The notes: a model not told the origin generated them from the letters alone. A DNA stretch of 21,095 nucleotides from Actinomycetota bacterium (GCA_005883245.1 VAXT01000164.1:1-21095), one strand, 5' to 3'; shown: positions 13,094 through 20,221, numbered from the stretch's first letter. Numbers and translations: made by a program.

Positions 13094-15301
13094 GAGCTCC
13101 AGCGCCCCCGCCTTGTCCAGCGGCTCGTTCAGGTTCCCGCACTTCGGCGACTGGACGCACGATGGGCAGGCGCTCTCGCACGGGCAGCCGTTGAGCATCT
13201 TCGCCGTGTCCTCGACCCAGCCCTCGAACGTGTCGAAGCCGCGCTCGGTGATTCCGACGCCGCCCGAGTGCCCGTCGTAGACGAATACCGTCGGGCGGCC
13301 GGTCTGATAGTGCATGTTCGTCGAGAGGCCGCCGATGTCCCAGCGGTCGCACATCGCCCACAGCGGGAGGATCGCGATCATCGCGTGCTCCGCGGCGTGC
13401 AGCGTGCCGAGGAGCGTCGGCATCTCGGTCAGGCCGTCGAGCTGCTCCGGCTCGGGCACGTACCAGACGGCCTCGGTCTCGAACGTCGTCTCGGGAAGGT
13501 CGAGCCCGACGAGCTCGAGCGTGGACTGGTCTCGGATCGACTTCCGCTGGTAGCCGACGACCTGCTCGGTCACGCTCACGCGGCCGAACGCGAGGTCGAG
13601 CCCCAGGCACCGGTCGGTGCGAAGCGTCTCCTCGATCGAGGTCATCGTCTCCTTCTTCGTCTGGGTGTAGTAGTCGCCGGCAAAAGGCTCGACGAGGGCG
13701 CTGCGGGCGGCGAGGTCGAGCGCGACGACGCGGTAGCTCTCGCCGAGGTGGAGGTAGATCGCGCCCTCGTGGACGGTCGAGTACGCGCGCTCGCGTTCGA
13801 TCATGCCGAGCACCGAGCCGGTCTCGGTCTCGACGACGGTGAAGACGTCGGGGCTCGCCGAACGAAGGCCGAAGCGCGCCGCGGGGTAGTCGCGGCCGGC
13901 CCACACGTAGCCGGCGTCGGTCTTGGTCAGCTCGGGGTGCTGTGCGGCGCGCCGAAGCGCCTCGGTTCCGAGGATCTCCGCGTCTGCGTCGTCGAGCGGC
14001 GCCTCGAAGGCGGCTGCGGCCACGTGCCCGTCGAGCACGCGCGGGTTCTCGTGGTCGAGGATCGCCGCCTCGACACGGCGGCCGAGAAGCGTCTCCGGCT
14101 CGCGCATGAAGTACTGGTCGAGCGCGTCCTCGCTGGCCACGAGGACGGCCAGCCCGTGACCGCGACGGCCAGCGCGGCCCCACTGCTGGCGCAGGCTCGC
14201 GACGGTTCCGGGAAAGCCGACGGAGATGACTGCGTCTAGCATCCCGACGTCGATCCCGAGCTCGAGGGCGTTCGTCGCGCTCACGCCGAGGAGCTCGCCG
14301 CCGAAGAGGCGCTGCTCGATCTCGCGCCGCTGAGCCGCCGTGTAGCCGGCCCGGTACGGCGAGATGCGGGACGCGTCGCCGAGCCGGTCGGCCGTGAACT
14401 TGTGGATCAGTTCCGCCGAGCGCCGGCTCTTCGCGAAGACGAGCGTCCGCAGGCCGCGTTCGACCAGGTCGGCCATCAGCTTCGATGCCTCGGCGAGCGC
14501 ACTTGCACGCTGGCCCAGCTCCTCGTCCACGAGCGGCGGGTTCCAGAGGGCGACCGTGCGCTCCGCCTTCGGCGCTCCGTCCTCGCCGATCACCGTGAAG
14601 TCGAGGCCGGTCAGCGAGTGTGCGAGCTCGCCGGGGTTCGCGATCGTGGCGGACGCGAGCAGGAACTGCGGCTCCGCCCCGTACACGCCGGCGAGCCGGC
14701 GCAGGCGCCTGAGCACGTTGCCGACGTGGGAGCCGAAGACGCCGCGGTAGACGTGCGCCTCGTCGATGACGACGTAGCGGAGGTTCGTGAGGACGTCGCC
14801 CCAGCGGTCGTGGTGCGGGAGCACGCCCACGTGGAGCATGTCTGGGTTGGTCAGGATCAGGTTTGACCACTTGCGGATCTGCCAGCGGCGCTCGCTCTCG
14901 GTGTCGCCGTCGTAGATCGCAGCGCGGATGTGCTTGACGTTCAGCCCACCGAGCGCGCGGACCTGATCCTGCGCGAGCGCCTTGGTCGGATAGAGGTAGA
15001 GGGCACGGTGCTTCGGCTGCTCGGTGAGCGCGGCCAGAACGGGGAGGTTGAACCCGAGACTCTTTCCGCGCGCAGTCCCGGTCGTGATCGCGACGTTCTC
15101 ACCACGCTGCGCCGCGTCCCAAGCGGCCGCCTGGTGCGAGTAGAGCTCGGCGACCCCGCTCGCCTCGAGCCGCTCACGAAAAATGGGCGGCAGATCTTCG
15201 GGTAGAGGAGCAGTAATGGGGTCCCGCGCGGGCTCCGAACCGAAGTACGCGAGTTCCTCGCCTGACAAGAGGTCGGCCCACGACGAGGTGGCGGTCTCCA
15301 A
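13067..15301 (-). CDS. DEAD/DEAH-box helicase with C-terminal Cys cluster, MrfA/YprA-like
   Basis: A 744-aa superfamily 2 DNA helicase. N-terminal RecA domain: SHQAAAWDAA (Q-like), Walker A TTGTARGKS with Lys80, PTKALAQDQ, VVIDEAH (Asp180-His183) and SAT (217-219). C-terminal RecA domain: SATNALELGIDVGMLDAVIS and QQWGRAGRRG. A DUF1998-type C-terminal region ends in CPCESACPSC (Cys706, 708, 712, 715) plus Cys721, a likely zinc site. Length and layout match B. subtilis MrfA (749 aa), a helicase for repair of mitomycin-type DNA damage; yeast Hrq1 is a relative. The MrfB nuclease partner is not seen here. The TTG start immediately follows the stop of the upstream gene, so the two are co-transcribed. 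Its end overlaps the LOG-like gene tail-to-tail. Confidence 0.9.
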   Translation of the reverse strand: METATSSWADLLSGEELAYFGSEPARDPITAPLPEDLPPIFRERLEASGVAELYSHQAAAWDAAQRGENVAITTGTARGKSLGFNLPVLAALTEQPKHRALYLYPTKALAQDQVRALGGLNVKHIRAAIYDGDTESERRWQIRKWSNLILTNPDMLHVGVLPHHDRWGDVLTNLRYVVIDEAHVYRGVFGSHVGNVLRRLRRLAGVYGAEPQFLLASATIANPGELAHSLTGLDFTVIGEDGAPKAERTVALWNPPLVDEELGQRASALAEASKLMADLVERGLRTLVFAKSRRSAELIHKFTADRLGDASRISPYRAGYTAAQRREIEQRLFGGELLGVSATNALELGIDVGMLDAVISVGFPGTVASLRQQWGRAGRRGHGLAVLVASEDALDQYFMREPETLLGRRVEAAILDHENPRVLDGHVAAAAFEAPLDDADAEILGTEALRRAAQHPELTKTDAGYVWAGRDYPAARFGLRSASPDVFTVVETETGSVLGMIERERAYSTVHEGAIYLHLGESYRVVALDLAARSALVEPFAGDYYTQTKKETMTSIEETLRTDRCLGLDLAFGRVSVTEQVVGYQRKSIRDQSTLELVGLDLPETTFETEAVWYVPEPEQLDGLTEMPTLLGTLHAAEHAMIAILPLWAMCDRWDIGGLSTNMHYQTGRPTVFVYDGHSGGVGITERGFDTFEGWVEDTAKMLNGCPCESACPSCVQSPKCGNLNEPLDKAGALELLRRMLDTR

Positions 15302-15697
15302 CTAGTCCCGCTCTCGGTAGCGAAGGGTTGAGATGTCGGGCAGCTCACCTCGGCTCTCGCTCTCCGTCATGGAGCCGTCCCAGATCTCGAGCTCGGTCAG
15401 TCGGCCGAAGACGACGTGGAGTGTGACCTCGACGTCTGTTCCGGTGGGACTCGTCCCGTCCGCGCTCAGGCCGTAGGCACCGTCGCCGGCATCCGCATCC
15501 GGGGCGTCTCGCGCGGGTTCGAGGCCGACGCTCTTGCAGCCGCAGTCACAGGCTGAGACGGCGACGGCAGATGCACCCTGAGCGCGGAGCTCGGGCGACC
15601 CATCGGGGCCTTCGAGAACGAAGTCGAGCAATGTTCGCTCAACCCGACTCAACGGCCGCGGCTCCTTGTCAACGAGTTGCGGGACCTTCTCACCCAC
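15302..15697 (-). CDS. Protein of unknown function with CDCGC motif (131 aa)
   Basis: The function is unknown. The N-terminal ~30 residues are helical (PLSRVERTLLDFVLEG) and mention no partner. They are followed by VSACDCGCKSVGLEPA, a tight Cys-Asp-Cys-Gly-Cys cluster, then an acidic Gly/Asp loop and a strand segment VEVTLHVVFGRLTELEIWDG. The layout (short helix, CDCGC, then a 'GRLTELE' strand) resembles small uncharacterised actinobacterial proteins I have seen, but I cannot name a family. Three close cysteines could bind metal. The GTG start has no Shine-Dalgarno, but TACCAT lies 7 nt upstream, suggesting a leaderless mRNA. Its stop touches the helicase start codon, so it is the first gene of a two-gene operon and may share the helicase's repair role. 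Confidence 0.75.
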   Translation of the reverse strand: MGEKVPQLVDKEPRPLSRVERTLLDFVLEGPDGSPELRAQGASAVAVSACDCGCKSVGLEPARDAPDADAGDGAYGLSADGTSPTGTDVEVTLHVVFGRLTELEIWDGSMTESESRGELPDISTLRYRERD

Positions 15698-15704
15698 TAG
15701 GCCG

Positions 15705-15710
15705 ATGGTA
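15705..15710 (-). promoter_or_regulatory. -10 box for the CDCGC-protein/helicase operon
   Basis: TACCAT on the minus strand ends 7 nt before the GTG at 15697, placing the transcription start on the start codon. It overlaps the plus-strand TAGCCT box by two bases. Confidence 0.5.
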
Positions 15711-15714
15711 GCCT
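15709..15714 (+). promoter_or_regulatory. -10 box of the thiamin operon
   Basis: TAGCCT is followed by 6 nt and then base 15721, which is also the first base of the TPP aptamer, so the riboswitch would begin at the RNA 5' end. No good -35 element is visible. Confidence 0.5.
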
Positions 15715-15720
15715 TGGCCT

Positions 15721-15796
15721 ACCGGGGTGCCTCGTCGCCGAGGCTGAGAACACACCCGCTGAACCTGATCCGGGTTATGCCGGCGAAGGGAGTTGG
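15721..15796 (+). promoter_or_regulatory. TPP riboswitch 1 (THI element), canonical
   Basis: All conserved parts are present. P2 is GGGT (15725-15728) with ACCC (15754-15757). P3 is GCCTCG/CGAGGC (15729-15734, 15739-15744) with a TCGC loop, followed directly by TGAGA (15745-15749), the loop that recognises the pyrimidine of TPP. The diphosphate-sensing arm has CTGAACCTGATCCGG, then TATGCCGGCGAAGGGA. The AAGGGAG at its 3' end (15786-15792) lies 4 nt before an ATG at 15797, so ligand binding would hide that ribosome site, the usual translational mode. Confidence 0.93.
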
Positions 15797-15943
15797 ATGT
15801 CAGACAGTTCGGAGCAAGTACGTGCCTCGCGGGCGGAGCCGGGCTGTGCCCGGCGGGAGCCCACCAGGCGATTGACTTCGAGAGGCGTGAAGGAGGGGGC
15901 CCACGGGGGAACCATGGGTTCACCCGTGCTTGACACCCGCTGA
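15797..15943 (+). CDS. Possible 48-codon leader ORF between the two TPP elements
   Basis: An open frame starts at the ATG placed 4 nt after the riboswitch 1 AAGGGAG and reads MSDSSEQVRASRAEPGCARR, ending ...GSPVLDTR before TGA (15941-15943). It is rich in Arg, Ser and Glu and matches no family I know. In favour: the start sits exactly where a riboswitch-controlled gene should begin. Against: it is short, unlike any known thi leader peptide, and its stop lies inside riboswitch 2. It could be a regulatory leader ORF or the leftover start of a deleted thi gene. A 7-bp hairpin GCCGGGC/GCCCGGC (15838-15854) lies within it. Confidence 0.3.
   Translation: MSDSSEQVRASRAEPGCARREPTRRLTSRGVKEGAHGGTMGSPVLDTR
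15838..15854 (+). other. Perfect 7-bp hairpin between the two aptamers
   Basis: GCCGGGC (15838-15844) and GCCCGGC (15848-15854) pair around a TGT loop. No T-run follows. It may be a spacer helix separating the two aptamers or a weak terminator. Confidence 0.4.
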
Positions 15944-15976
15944 ACCTGATCCGGTTAGTACCGGCGAAGGGAGTTG
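15893..15976 (+). promoter_or_regulatory. TPP riboswitch 2, atypical pyrimidine-sensor arm
   Basis: The 3' half is canonical: from 15933 it shares 22 identical bases with riboswitch 1 and continues TACCGGCGAAGGGAG. The 5' half is not. GGGG...CCC can still form a P2-like helix. In place of a short P3 followed by TGAGA there is a long hairpin: CACGGG/CCCGTG (15902-15907 with 15923-15928), a G-A mismatch, then GAACC/GGTTC with an ATG loop. After it comes CTTGACA (15929-15935) where CTGAGA is expected. AAGGGAG (15967-15973) ends 5 nt before the thiD TTG start, so translational control of thiD remains plausible, but ligand preference may be changed. Confidence 0.75.
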
Positions 15977-15978
15977 AT

Positions 15979-16740
15979 TTGACTGTTCCGAGATGTCTGA
16001 CAATCGCGGGCTCCGACTCGGGGGGCGGGGCCGGTATCCAGGCGGACTTGAAGGCGTTCGCCGCCGCGGGCTGCTTCGGGACGAGCGCGATCGTCGCGCT
16101 GACGGCGCAGAACACGCTCGGGGTCACCGCGGTCCAGGAGCTGCCGACGGGGTTCGTCGACGCTCAGCTCGACGCGGTCTTCTCGGACATCGGCGTCGAC
16201 TCGGCGAAGACCGGCATGCTGTTCTCGCGTGAGGTGATCGAGACGGCCGCCGCTTTTCTCGCGAGTCATCCCGTACCCCTCGTCGTCGACCCGGTCATGG
16301 TCGCGAGCTCCGGGGCGAAGTTGCTCCAGGACGACGCGGTCGACGCTCTCGTGGGCCGCCTGTTCCCGCTCGCAACTGTCGTCACGCCCAACCTGATCGA
16401 GGCCGAAGCGCTCGTGGGGAGCGGGGCGAGACGCGAGGTAGCCGAACGAATCCACGGGCTCGGCGCCCCGGCAGTCGTCGTCACGGGCGGGCACGGGGAC
16501 CAGCCGATCGATCACTTCTTCGATGGCCGCGAGCACGTCGAGATCGAGGTTGCGCGCTACGACGTGAGGGCGACCCACGGCGCTGGCTGCACGCACTCGG
16601 CGACACTCGCAGCGCTGCTTGCCCGGGGTGAGTCGCTCCTGAACGCAGCACGCGGAGCCGCGCACGCGGCATCTCGGGCGGTCAAGAACGGGCTCGTCGA
16701 GGTCGGCGCGGGCGAGGGGCCGGTGAACGTCCTCGCATGA
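15979..16740 (+). CDS. thiD: Hydroxymethylpyrimidine/phosphomethylpyrimidine kinase (ThiD)
   Basis: A cytosolic ribokinase-family enzyme that phosphorylates HMP and then HMP-P to HMP-PP, the pyrimidine substrate of ThiE. The 253-aa protein starts at a TTG after the riboswitch ribosome site and opens with LTIAGSDSGGGAGIQADLKA, the ThiD hallmark. It has SDIGVDSAKTGML, VVDPVMVASSG, TPNLIEAEAL, VVTGGH and the C-terminal anion hole GAGCTHSAT. It has no ThiE or TenA fusion; some ThiD proteins do. The stop overlaps the thiM ATG (ATGA, 16737-16740), so the genes are coupled. Confidence 0.96.
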   Translation: MTVPRCLTIAGSDSGGGAGIQADLKAFAAAGCFGTSAIVALTAQNTLGVTAVQELPTGFVDAQLDAVFSDIGVDSAKTGMLFSREVIETAAAFLASHPVPLVVDPVMVASSGAKLLQDDAVDALVGRLFPLATVVTPNLIEAEALVGSGARREVAERIHGLGAPAVVVTGGHGDQPIDHFFDGREHVEIEVARYDVRATHGAGCTHSATLAALLARGESLLNAARGAAHAASRAVKNGLVEVGAGEGPVNVLA

Positions 16741-17528
16741 GAGCCGGGGACGACCTGGCAGCGATCCGCGAGCGCAAGCCGCTCGTCCACCAGATCACGA
16801 ACTACGTCGTCATGAACGAGACGGCAAACGCGACGCTGGCCCTCGGGGCGCTGCCCGTGATGGCGCACGCAGTCGAAGAGGTCGAGGAGATGGCCTCGGT
16901 CGCCGGGGCGCTGGTGCTCAACATCGGGACGCTGTCGAAGCACTGGATCGAGGCGATGCTCCTCGCCGCCAGGGCTGCGAACTCGGCCCAGGTGCCCGTG
17001 GTGCTCGATCCAGTCGGCGCCGGCGCGACCCGTCTGCGAACCGAGACCGCACGGAAGATCCTCGACGAGACCGAGGTCGCGGTCGTCCGCGGGAACGCGG
17101 CCGAGGTTGCGACGCTGGCCGGGCGTGACGCCGAGATCCGCGGGGTCGAGTCGATCGAGGCGAGCGACTCGGGAGCGGAGCTGGCCAGGGCCGCTGCTGC
17201 TGCGCTGGGGTGTGTTGCGTCCGTGACAGGCCCGGTCGACCACGTGTCCGACGGCGAGCGCACGATCGCGATCGCGAACGGCGATGCGCTGCTCGGGACC
17301 GTGAGCGGCACGGGGTGCATGTCGACGGCGATCACCGGCTGCTTCCTCGCCGTGGCGCCGGACCGGCCGCTCGAGGCGGCAGCGGAGGCGCTCGTGGCAT
17401 TCGGCGTCGCAGGAGAGGACGCCGCCGTCGGCGCGAGGGGACCGGGAACGTTCCACGCTGCGCTTTACGACGCGCTCTACAACCTCGATCCGGCCAGCCT
17501 CGACTCGCGGGCAAAGGTCGCAGGTTGA
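16737..17528 (+). CDS. thiM: Hydroxyethylthiazole kinase (ThiM)
   Basis: This 263-aa ribokinase-like salvage enzyme phosphorylates 4-methyl-5-(2-hydroxyethyl)thiazole to give the thiazole substrate of ThiE. Motifs seen are KPLVHQITNYVVMNETANAT at residues 14-33, VLDPVGAGATRLRTETARKI, VVRGNAAEVATL and the C-terminal catalytic GTVSGTGCMSTA. Presence of ThiM points to thiazole salvage. The start overlaps the thiD stop by 4 nt and the stop overlaps the thiE TTG (TTGA). It is of normal length and undamaged. Confidence 0.96.
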   Translation: MRAGDDLAAIRERKPLVHQITNYVVMNETANATLALGALPVMAHAVEEVEEMASVAGALVLNIGTLSKHWIEAMLLAARAANSAQVPVVLDPVGAGATRLRTETARKILDETEVAVVRGNAAEVATLAGRDAEIRGVESIEASDSGAELARAAAAALGCVASVTGPVDHVSDGERTIAIANGDALLGTVSGTGCMSTAITGCFLAVAPDRPLEAAAEALVAFGVAGEDAAVGARGPGTFHAALYDALYNLDPASLDSRAKVAG

Positions 17529-18073
17529 GGCTGCACGCGATCGTGACCGACTTCGAGGCCGCCGTGCGCGCGGTCGAGGGCGGTGCGACCGTGATCCAAC
17601 TCCGGCTCAAGGGAGCACCGACCGCGGACGTGATCGAGGCCGGGCGGCCCTTCGTCGACTTGCCCGTCACGTTCGTGGTCAACGACGACGTCGAGGCTGC
17701 TCTCGCGCTGGGCGCCGATGGAGTCCACCTCGGGCGCGGCGATCCAGGGGCTGAGCGGGCGGTCGAGCACGGGCTCATGCTCGGCGCCTCCGCCTCGAGC
17801 GTCGACGAAGCGGCGGCCGGCGAGAAGCGGGGCGCGGCCTACATCGGGGCCGGCCCGGTCTGGGCGACGCCGTCGAAACCGGATGCCGATCCACCGATCG
17901 GGCTCGGCGGACTGCGCGAGATCTGCGAAGCGGTCTCGATCCCCGTCGTCGCGATCGGAGGTATCGACGCCACGAACGCAGCGGAGTGCATCGGGGCGGG
18001 CGCGGCGGGGGTCGCGGTCGTGCGCGCGGCTGCCGACGCATGGGCGGTCAGTGAAGCTCTCGCAGGTCGGTGA
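17525..18073 (+). CDS. thiE: Thiamin-phosphate synthase (ThiE), compact
   Basis: This TIM-barrel enzyme joins HMP-PP and thiazole phosphate to thiamin phosphate, releasing diphosphate. The TTG start overlaps the thiM stop and follows AAAGG by about 7 nt. The 182-aa product is shorter than the usual 200-220. It keeps QLRLK (diphosphate-binding Arg and Lys), VVNDDVEAALALGADGVHLG, YIGAGPVWATPSKPDA and IPVVAIGGIDATNAAE. The shortening lies mainly in the N-terminus and the segment between the first two motifs. Upstream in-frame sequence belongs to thiM read in another frame and should not be included. The last 23 nt overlap the start of thiL. Confidence 0.93.
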   Translation: MRLHAIVTDFEAAVRAVEGGATVIQLRLKGAPTADVIEAGRPFVDLPVTFVVNDDVEAALALGADGVHLGRGDPGAERAVEHGLMLGASASSVDEAAAGEKRGAAYIGAGPVWATPSKPDADPPIGLGGLREICEAVSIPVVAIGGIDATNAAECIGAGAAGVAVVRAAADAWAVSEALAGR

Positions 18074-18887
18074 GCTCGGCCTCCTGGCCGAGCTCGAGCG
18101 GCGAGGCTTGGCCCGGCGAATCGAGAACGACGCCGCGCAGCTCGGGGACGGGCTCGTCGTCACACAGGACGCGCTCGTCGAGGGCGTGCACTTCCGCTTC
18201 GATCTCGTCTCGTGGCGTGATCTCGGCTTCCGCGCGGCTGCGGTCAACCTGAGCGACCTCGCCGCATCGGGCGCGGAGCCAGAGGCGCTCGTCGTCACGC
18301 TGGCGGTTCCGATCGAGACCGACCTCGACGACGTGCTCGAGCTCTACGCGGGGCTGAACGAGCCGGGCGTGCCGATCGTCGGGGGCGACACGACCCGCGC
18401 CGAGCTCGTGGCGCTGAGCGTGACCGCGCTCGGGCGCTCCGAACGCGTCCCGGGCCGAGGAGGTGCTCGCCCCGGAGACCTGCTCGTCGTCACCGGCCCG
18501 CTGGGCGCGGCAGGGGTCGCGTTCAGAAACGGCCGGCTGGCGCGTCCTCCACTGCGGCTGTCCGAGGGACGGCAGCTCGCCCTGACCGCGCACGCGCTGC
18601 TCGACGTCTCCGACGGGCTCGCAGTGGACGCGGGCCACATCGCGGCGCGCTCGGGCGTGCGCTGCGTGATCGATCTCGAGCACGTGCCGCTGGCCGAAGG
18701 CGCGGACATTGAGGACATCGGCTTCGGTGAGGACTACGAGCTCCTGGCCGCCGTTGAGGAGCCAGGCCGCTTCCACGTCATCGGTCGCTGCGCAGAGGGA
18801 AGCGGCGTCGAAATCCGTCTGCGCGGCGAGCCCGTAGCCCTGACGGGTTGGGACCACTTCCGCAAGCAAGACCCCGACTTGCGCTGA
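18051..18887 (+). CDS. thiL: Thiamin-monophosphate kinase (ThiL), compact
   Basis: The PurM/AIR-synthase-fold kinase that turns thiamin phosphate into thiamin diphosphate, the active cofactor and the ligand of the upstream riboswitches. The 278-aa protein (usually about 310-330) has GELGLLAELERR, TQDALVEGVHF, AAAVNLSDLAASGAEP, IVGGDTTRAEL, GDLLVVTGPLG, LLDVSDGLAVD and FGEDYELL. The first metal-binding stretch, normally GDDAA, reads ENDAA here, so one aspartate is replaced by Asn. The GTG start lies 23 nt inside thiE in another frame; long upstream in-frame sequence is antisense-like filler and not part of the gene. This is the last thi gene of the operon. Confidence 0.93.
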   Translation: MKLSQVGELGLLAELERRGLARRIENDAAQLGDGLVVTQDALVEGVHFRFDLVSWRDLGFRAAAVNLSDLAASGAEPEALVVTLAVPIETDLDDVLELYAGLNEPGVPIVGGDTTRAELVALSVTALGRSERVPGRGGARPGDLLVVTGPLGAAGVAFRNGRLARPPLRLSEGRQLALTAHALLDVSDGLAVDAGHIAARSGVRCVIDLEHVPLAEGADIEDIGFGEDYELLAAVEEPGRFHVIGRCAEGSGVEIRLRGEPVALTGWDHFRKQDPDLR

Positions 18888-18916
18888 TCCGCTCCAGCGG
18901 CGAGGCTGTGGGCTGA

Positions 18917-19893
18917 GTGGTCGGGTTCGTGATCAAGCGGCTGGCGTGGGGCGTCGTCCTCGCGCTGCTGGTCACTATGATCACCTTCTTCATCTTCTTC
19001 ATCCTGCCGCCGAACCAGCCGGGCTCGAACCGGCAGGGAATCGTGTCGGGGAACCTGGAGTCGCAGTACGACCTCGAGAGCAAGTCCATGCCGGCCCAGT
19101 ACGTGACGTTCCTGAACCACGTCGCGCACGGCTGATTCTCGGCGGCACGATCATGTGGCTCCTGATCGCATTCCCGATCGGGATCATCTCGGCGCTCTAT
19201 CCACGCTCGATGCTCGACAAGGGGCTGATGGCATTCGTCCTGATCGGAGTCTCGGCTCACCCGGTCTGGCTGGGGCTCTCTTTCTCGTATCTGCTCGGAT
19301 ACCGGGCCCACGCCTTCCCCATCGCCGGCTACTGCGACTTCGTCTACGACCGCGGGAGCAGCGTGAACCAGTGCGGCGGGCCGCGCTTCTGGGCGTACCA
19401 CATGATCCTTCCGTGGTTCACGTTCGCGTTGCTCTTCGCGGCGTTCTACGCTCGCATGATTCGCGCGACCGTGCTGGAAACGATGGACGAGGATTACGTG
19501 CGCACGGCCCGCGCGAAGGGCGCCGGGGAGTGGCGGGTGCTCCGTAAGCACGTGTTGCGGAACGCACTCTTGCCGGTGGTCGCGATGCTCAGCATGGACA
19601 TGGTCGTGATCTCCCTGACCGGCGTGATCTTCATCGAGACCGTCTACCAGCTGCCCGGCCTGGGGACGACCCTGTACCAGGCGCTCACGACCAGCGACAT
19701 GCCGATCATCGTCGGCGTCGTGCTCGTCATCAGCTTCGCCGTCACGATCACGAACATGCTCGCGGACATCGCCTACTGCTTCCTCGATCCGCGGTTGAGC
19801 CTGCGCGGGCCGCGGCCTCAGCGGAGCTGGGGGCTGGGCCGTCTGCGACCCAGGGCCCGGACGGGCATCACCGAGACGGCTGCAGAGGGCTGA
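18917..19893 (+). pseudogene. DppB/OppB-type ABC transporter permease, broken by internal deletion and frameshift
   Basis: The 5' piece (GTG 18917 to TGA 19133-19135) encodes a first membrane helix (RLAWGVVLALLVTMITFFIF) and the start of the periplasmic region, ending FLNHVAHG. The 3' piece resumes in another frame near 19131 at LILGGTIMWLLIAFPIG. It carries the remaining helices and the EAA loop that contacts the ATPase (VRTARAKGAGEWRVLRKHVL). In intact DppB-type permeases roughly 25 residues lie between these two points (the ...HGDLG...PV...T.. segment). They are missing here and the frame shifts, so the gene is disrupted or the assembly has a local deletion. No ATPase or binding-protein gene is next to it. 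It starts 29 nt after thiL and ends tail-to-tail with trx, overlapping it by 26 nt. Confidence 0.8.
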
Positions 19894-20203
19894 GCCAGTC
19901 CGCCCAGGCCCGCTCGTAGTGAGAGCGGTTACGGGCGCCGACGACGGTCTCGCGTGCTTCTCCGCCTTCGAAGAGGATGGCCGTCGGGATCGCGAGCACG
20001 CCGTAGCGTGAGGCGACGATCGGATTCTCGTCGATGTTCAGCTTCGTGAACTCGACGCGGCCCGCGTGTTGTTCTGCGAGGTCGGCGAGGACGGGCTCGA
20101 CCGCCTTGCACGGGCCGCACCATGGTGCCCAGAAGTCGATGACCACGGGCTTGTCGGCCTGCAGCACCTCGGCCTCGAACGTCTCGTCCGTGATCTCGCG
20201 CAT
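19868..20203 (-). CDS. trxA: Thioredoxin
   Basis: A 111-aa cytosolic disulfide reductase. It has VVIDFWAPWCGPCKAVEPVL with the active-site WCGPC at 28-32, the cis-Pro loop YGVLAIPTAILF with Pro73, and no signal peptide or membrane helix. Length and motifs are those of classic TrxA. The ATG at 20203 lacks a Shine-Dalgarno, but TAGCCT lies 6 nt upstream, suggesting its own leaderless transcript rather than dependence on the glycosyltransferase gene upstream. No thioredoxin reductase gene is adjacent. Its 3' end overlaps the broken permease on the other strand. Confidence 0.93.
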   Translation of the reverse strand: MREITDETFEAEVLQADKPVVIDFWAPWCGPCKAVEPVLADLAEQHAGRVEFTKLNIDENPIVASRYGVLAIPTAILFEGGEARETVVGARNRSHYERAWADWLSPLQPSR

Positions 20204-20209
20204 CGACCA

Positions 20210-20215
20210 AGGCTA
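20210..20215 (-). promoter_or_regulatory. -10 box for a leaderless trx transcript
   Basis: TAGCCT on the minus strand ends 6 nt before the trx ATG. The nine bases TAGCCTTGG are identical to those at the thiamin operon -10 (15709-15717), consistent with a shared promoter type. Confidence 0.5.
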
Positions 20216-20221
20216 GCGAGA

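Noticed and set aside
13268..14239. 323-codon plus-strand frame opposite the helicase
   Set aside because: It is antisense to conserved helicase motifs, has no domain and typical shadow composition.
12738..14870. 710-codon minus-strand frame overlapping the helicase
   Set aside because: It is another frame of the same strand as the helicase. The product is low-complexity Arg/Pro/Ala with no motif, while the helicase frame has all SF2 motifs.
19120..19145. Programmed ribosomal frameshift in the permease
   Set aside because: No slippery heptamer or downstream structure is apparent, and about 25 family-conserved residues are missing as well, which frameshifting cannot explain.
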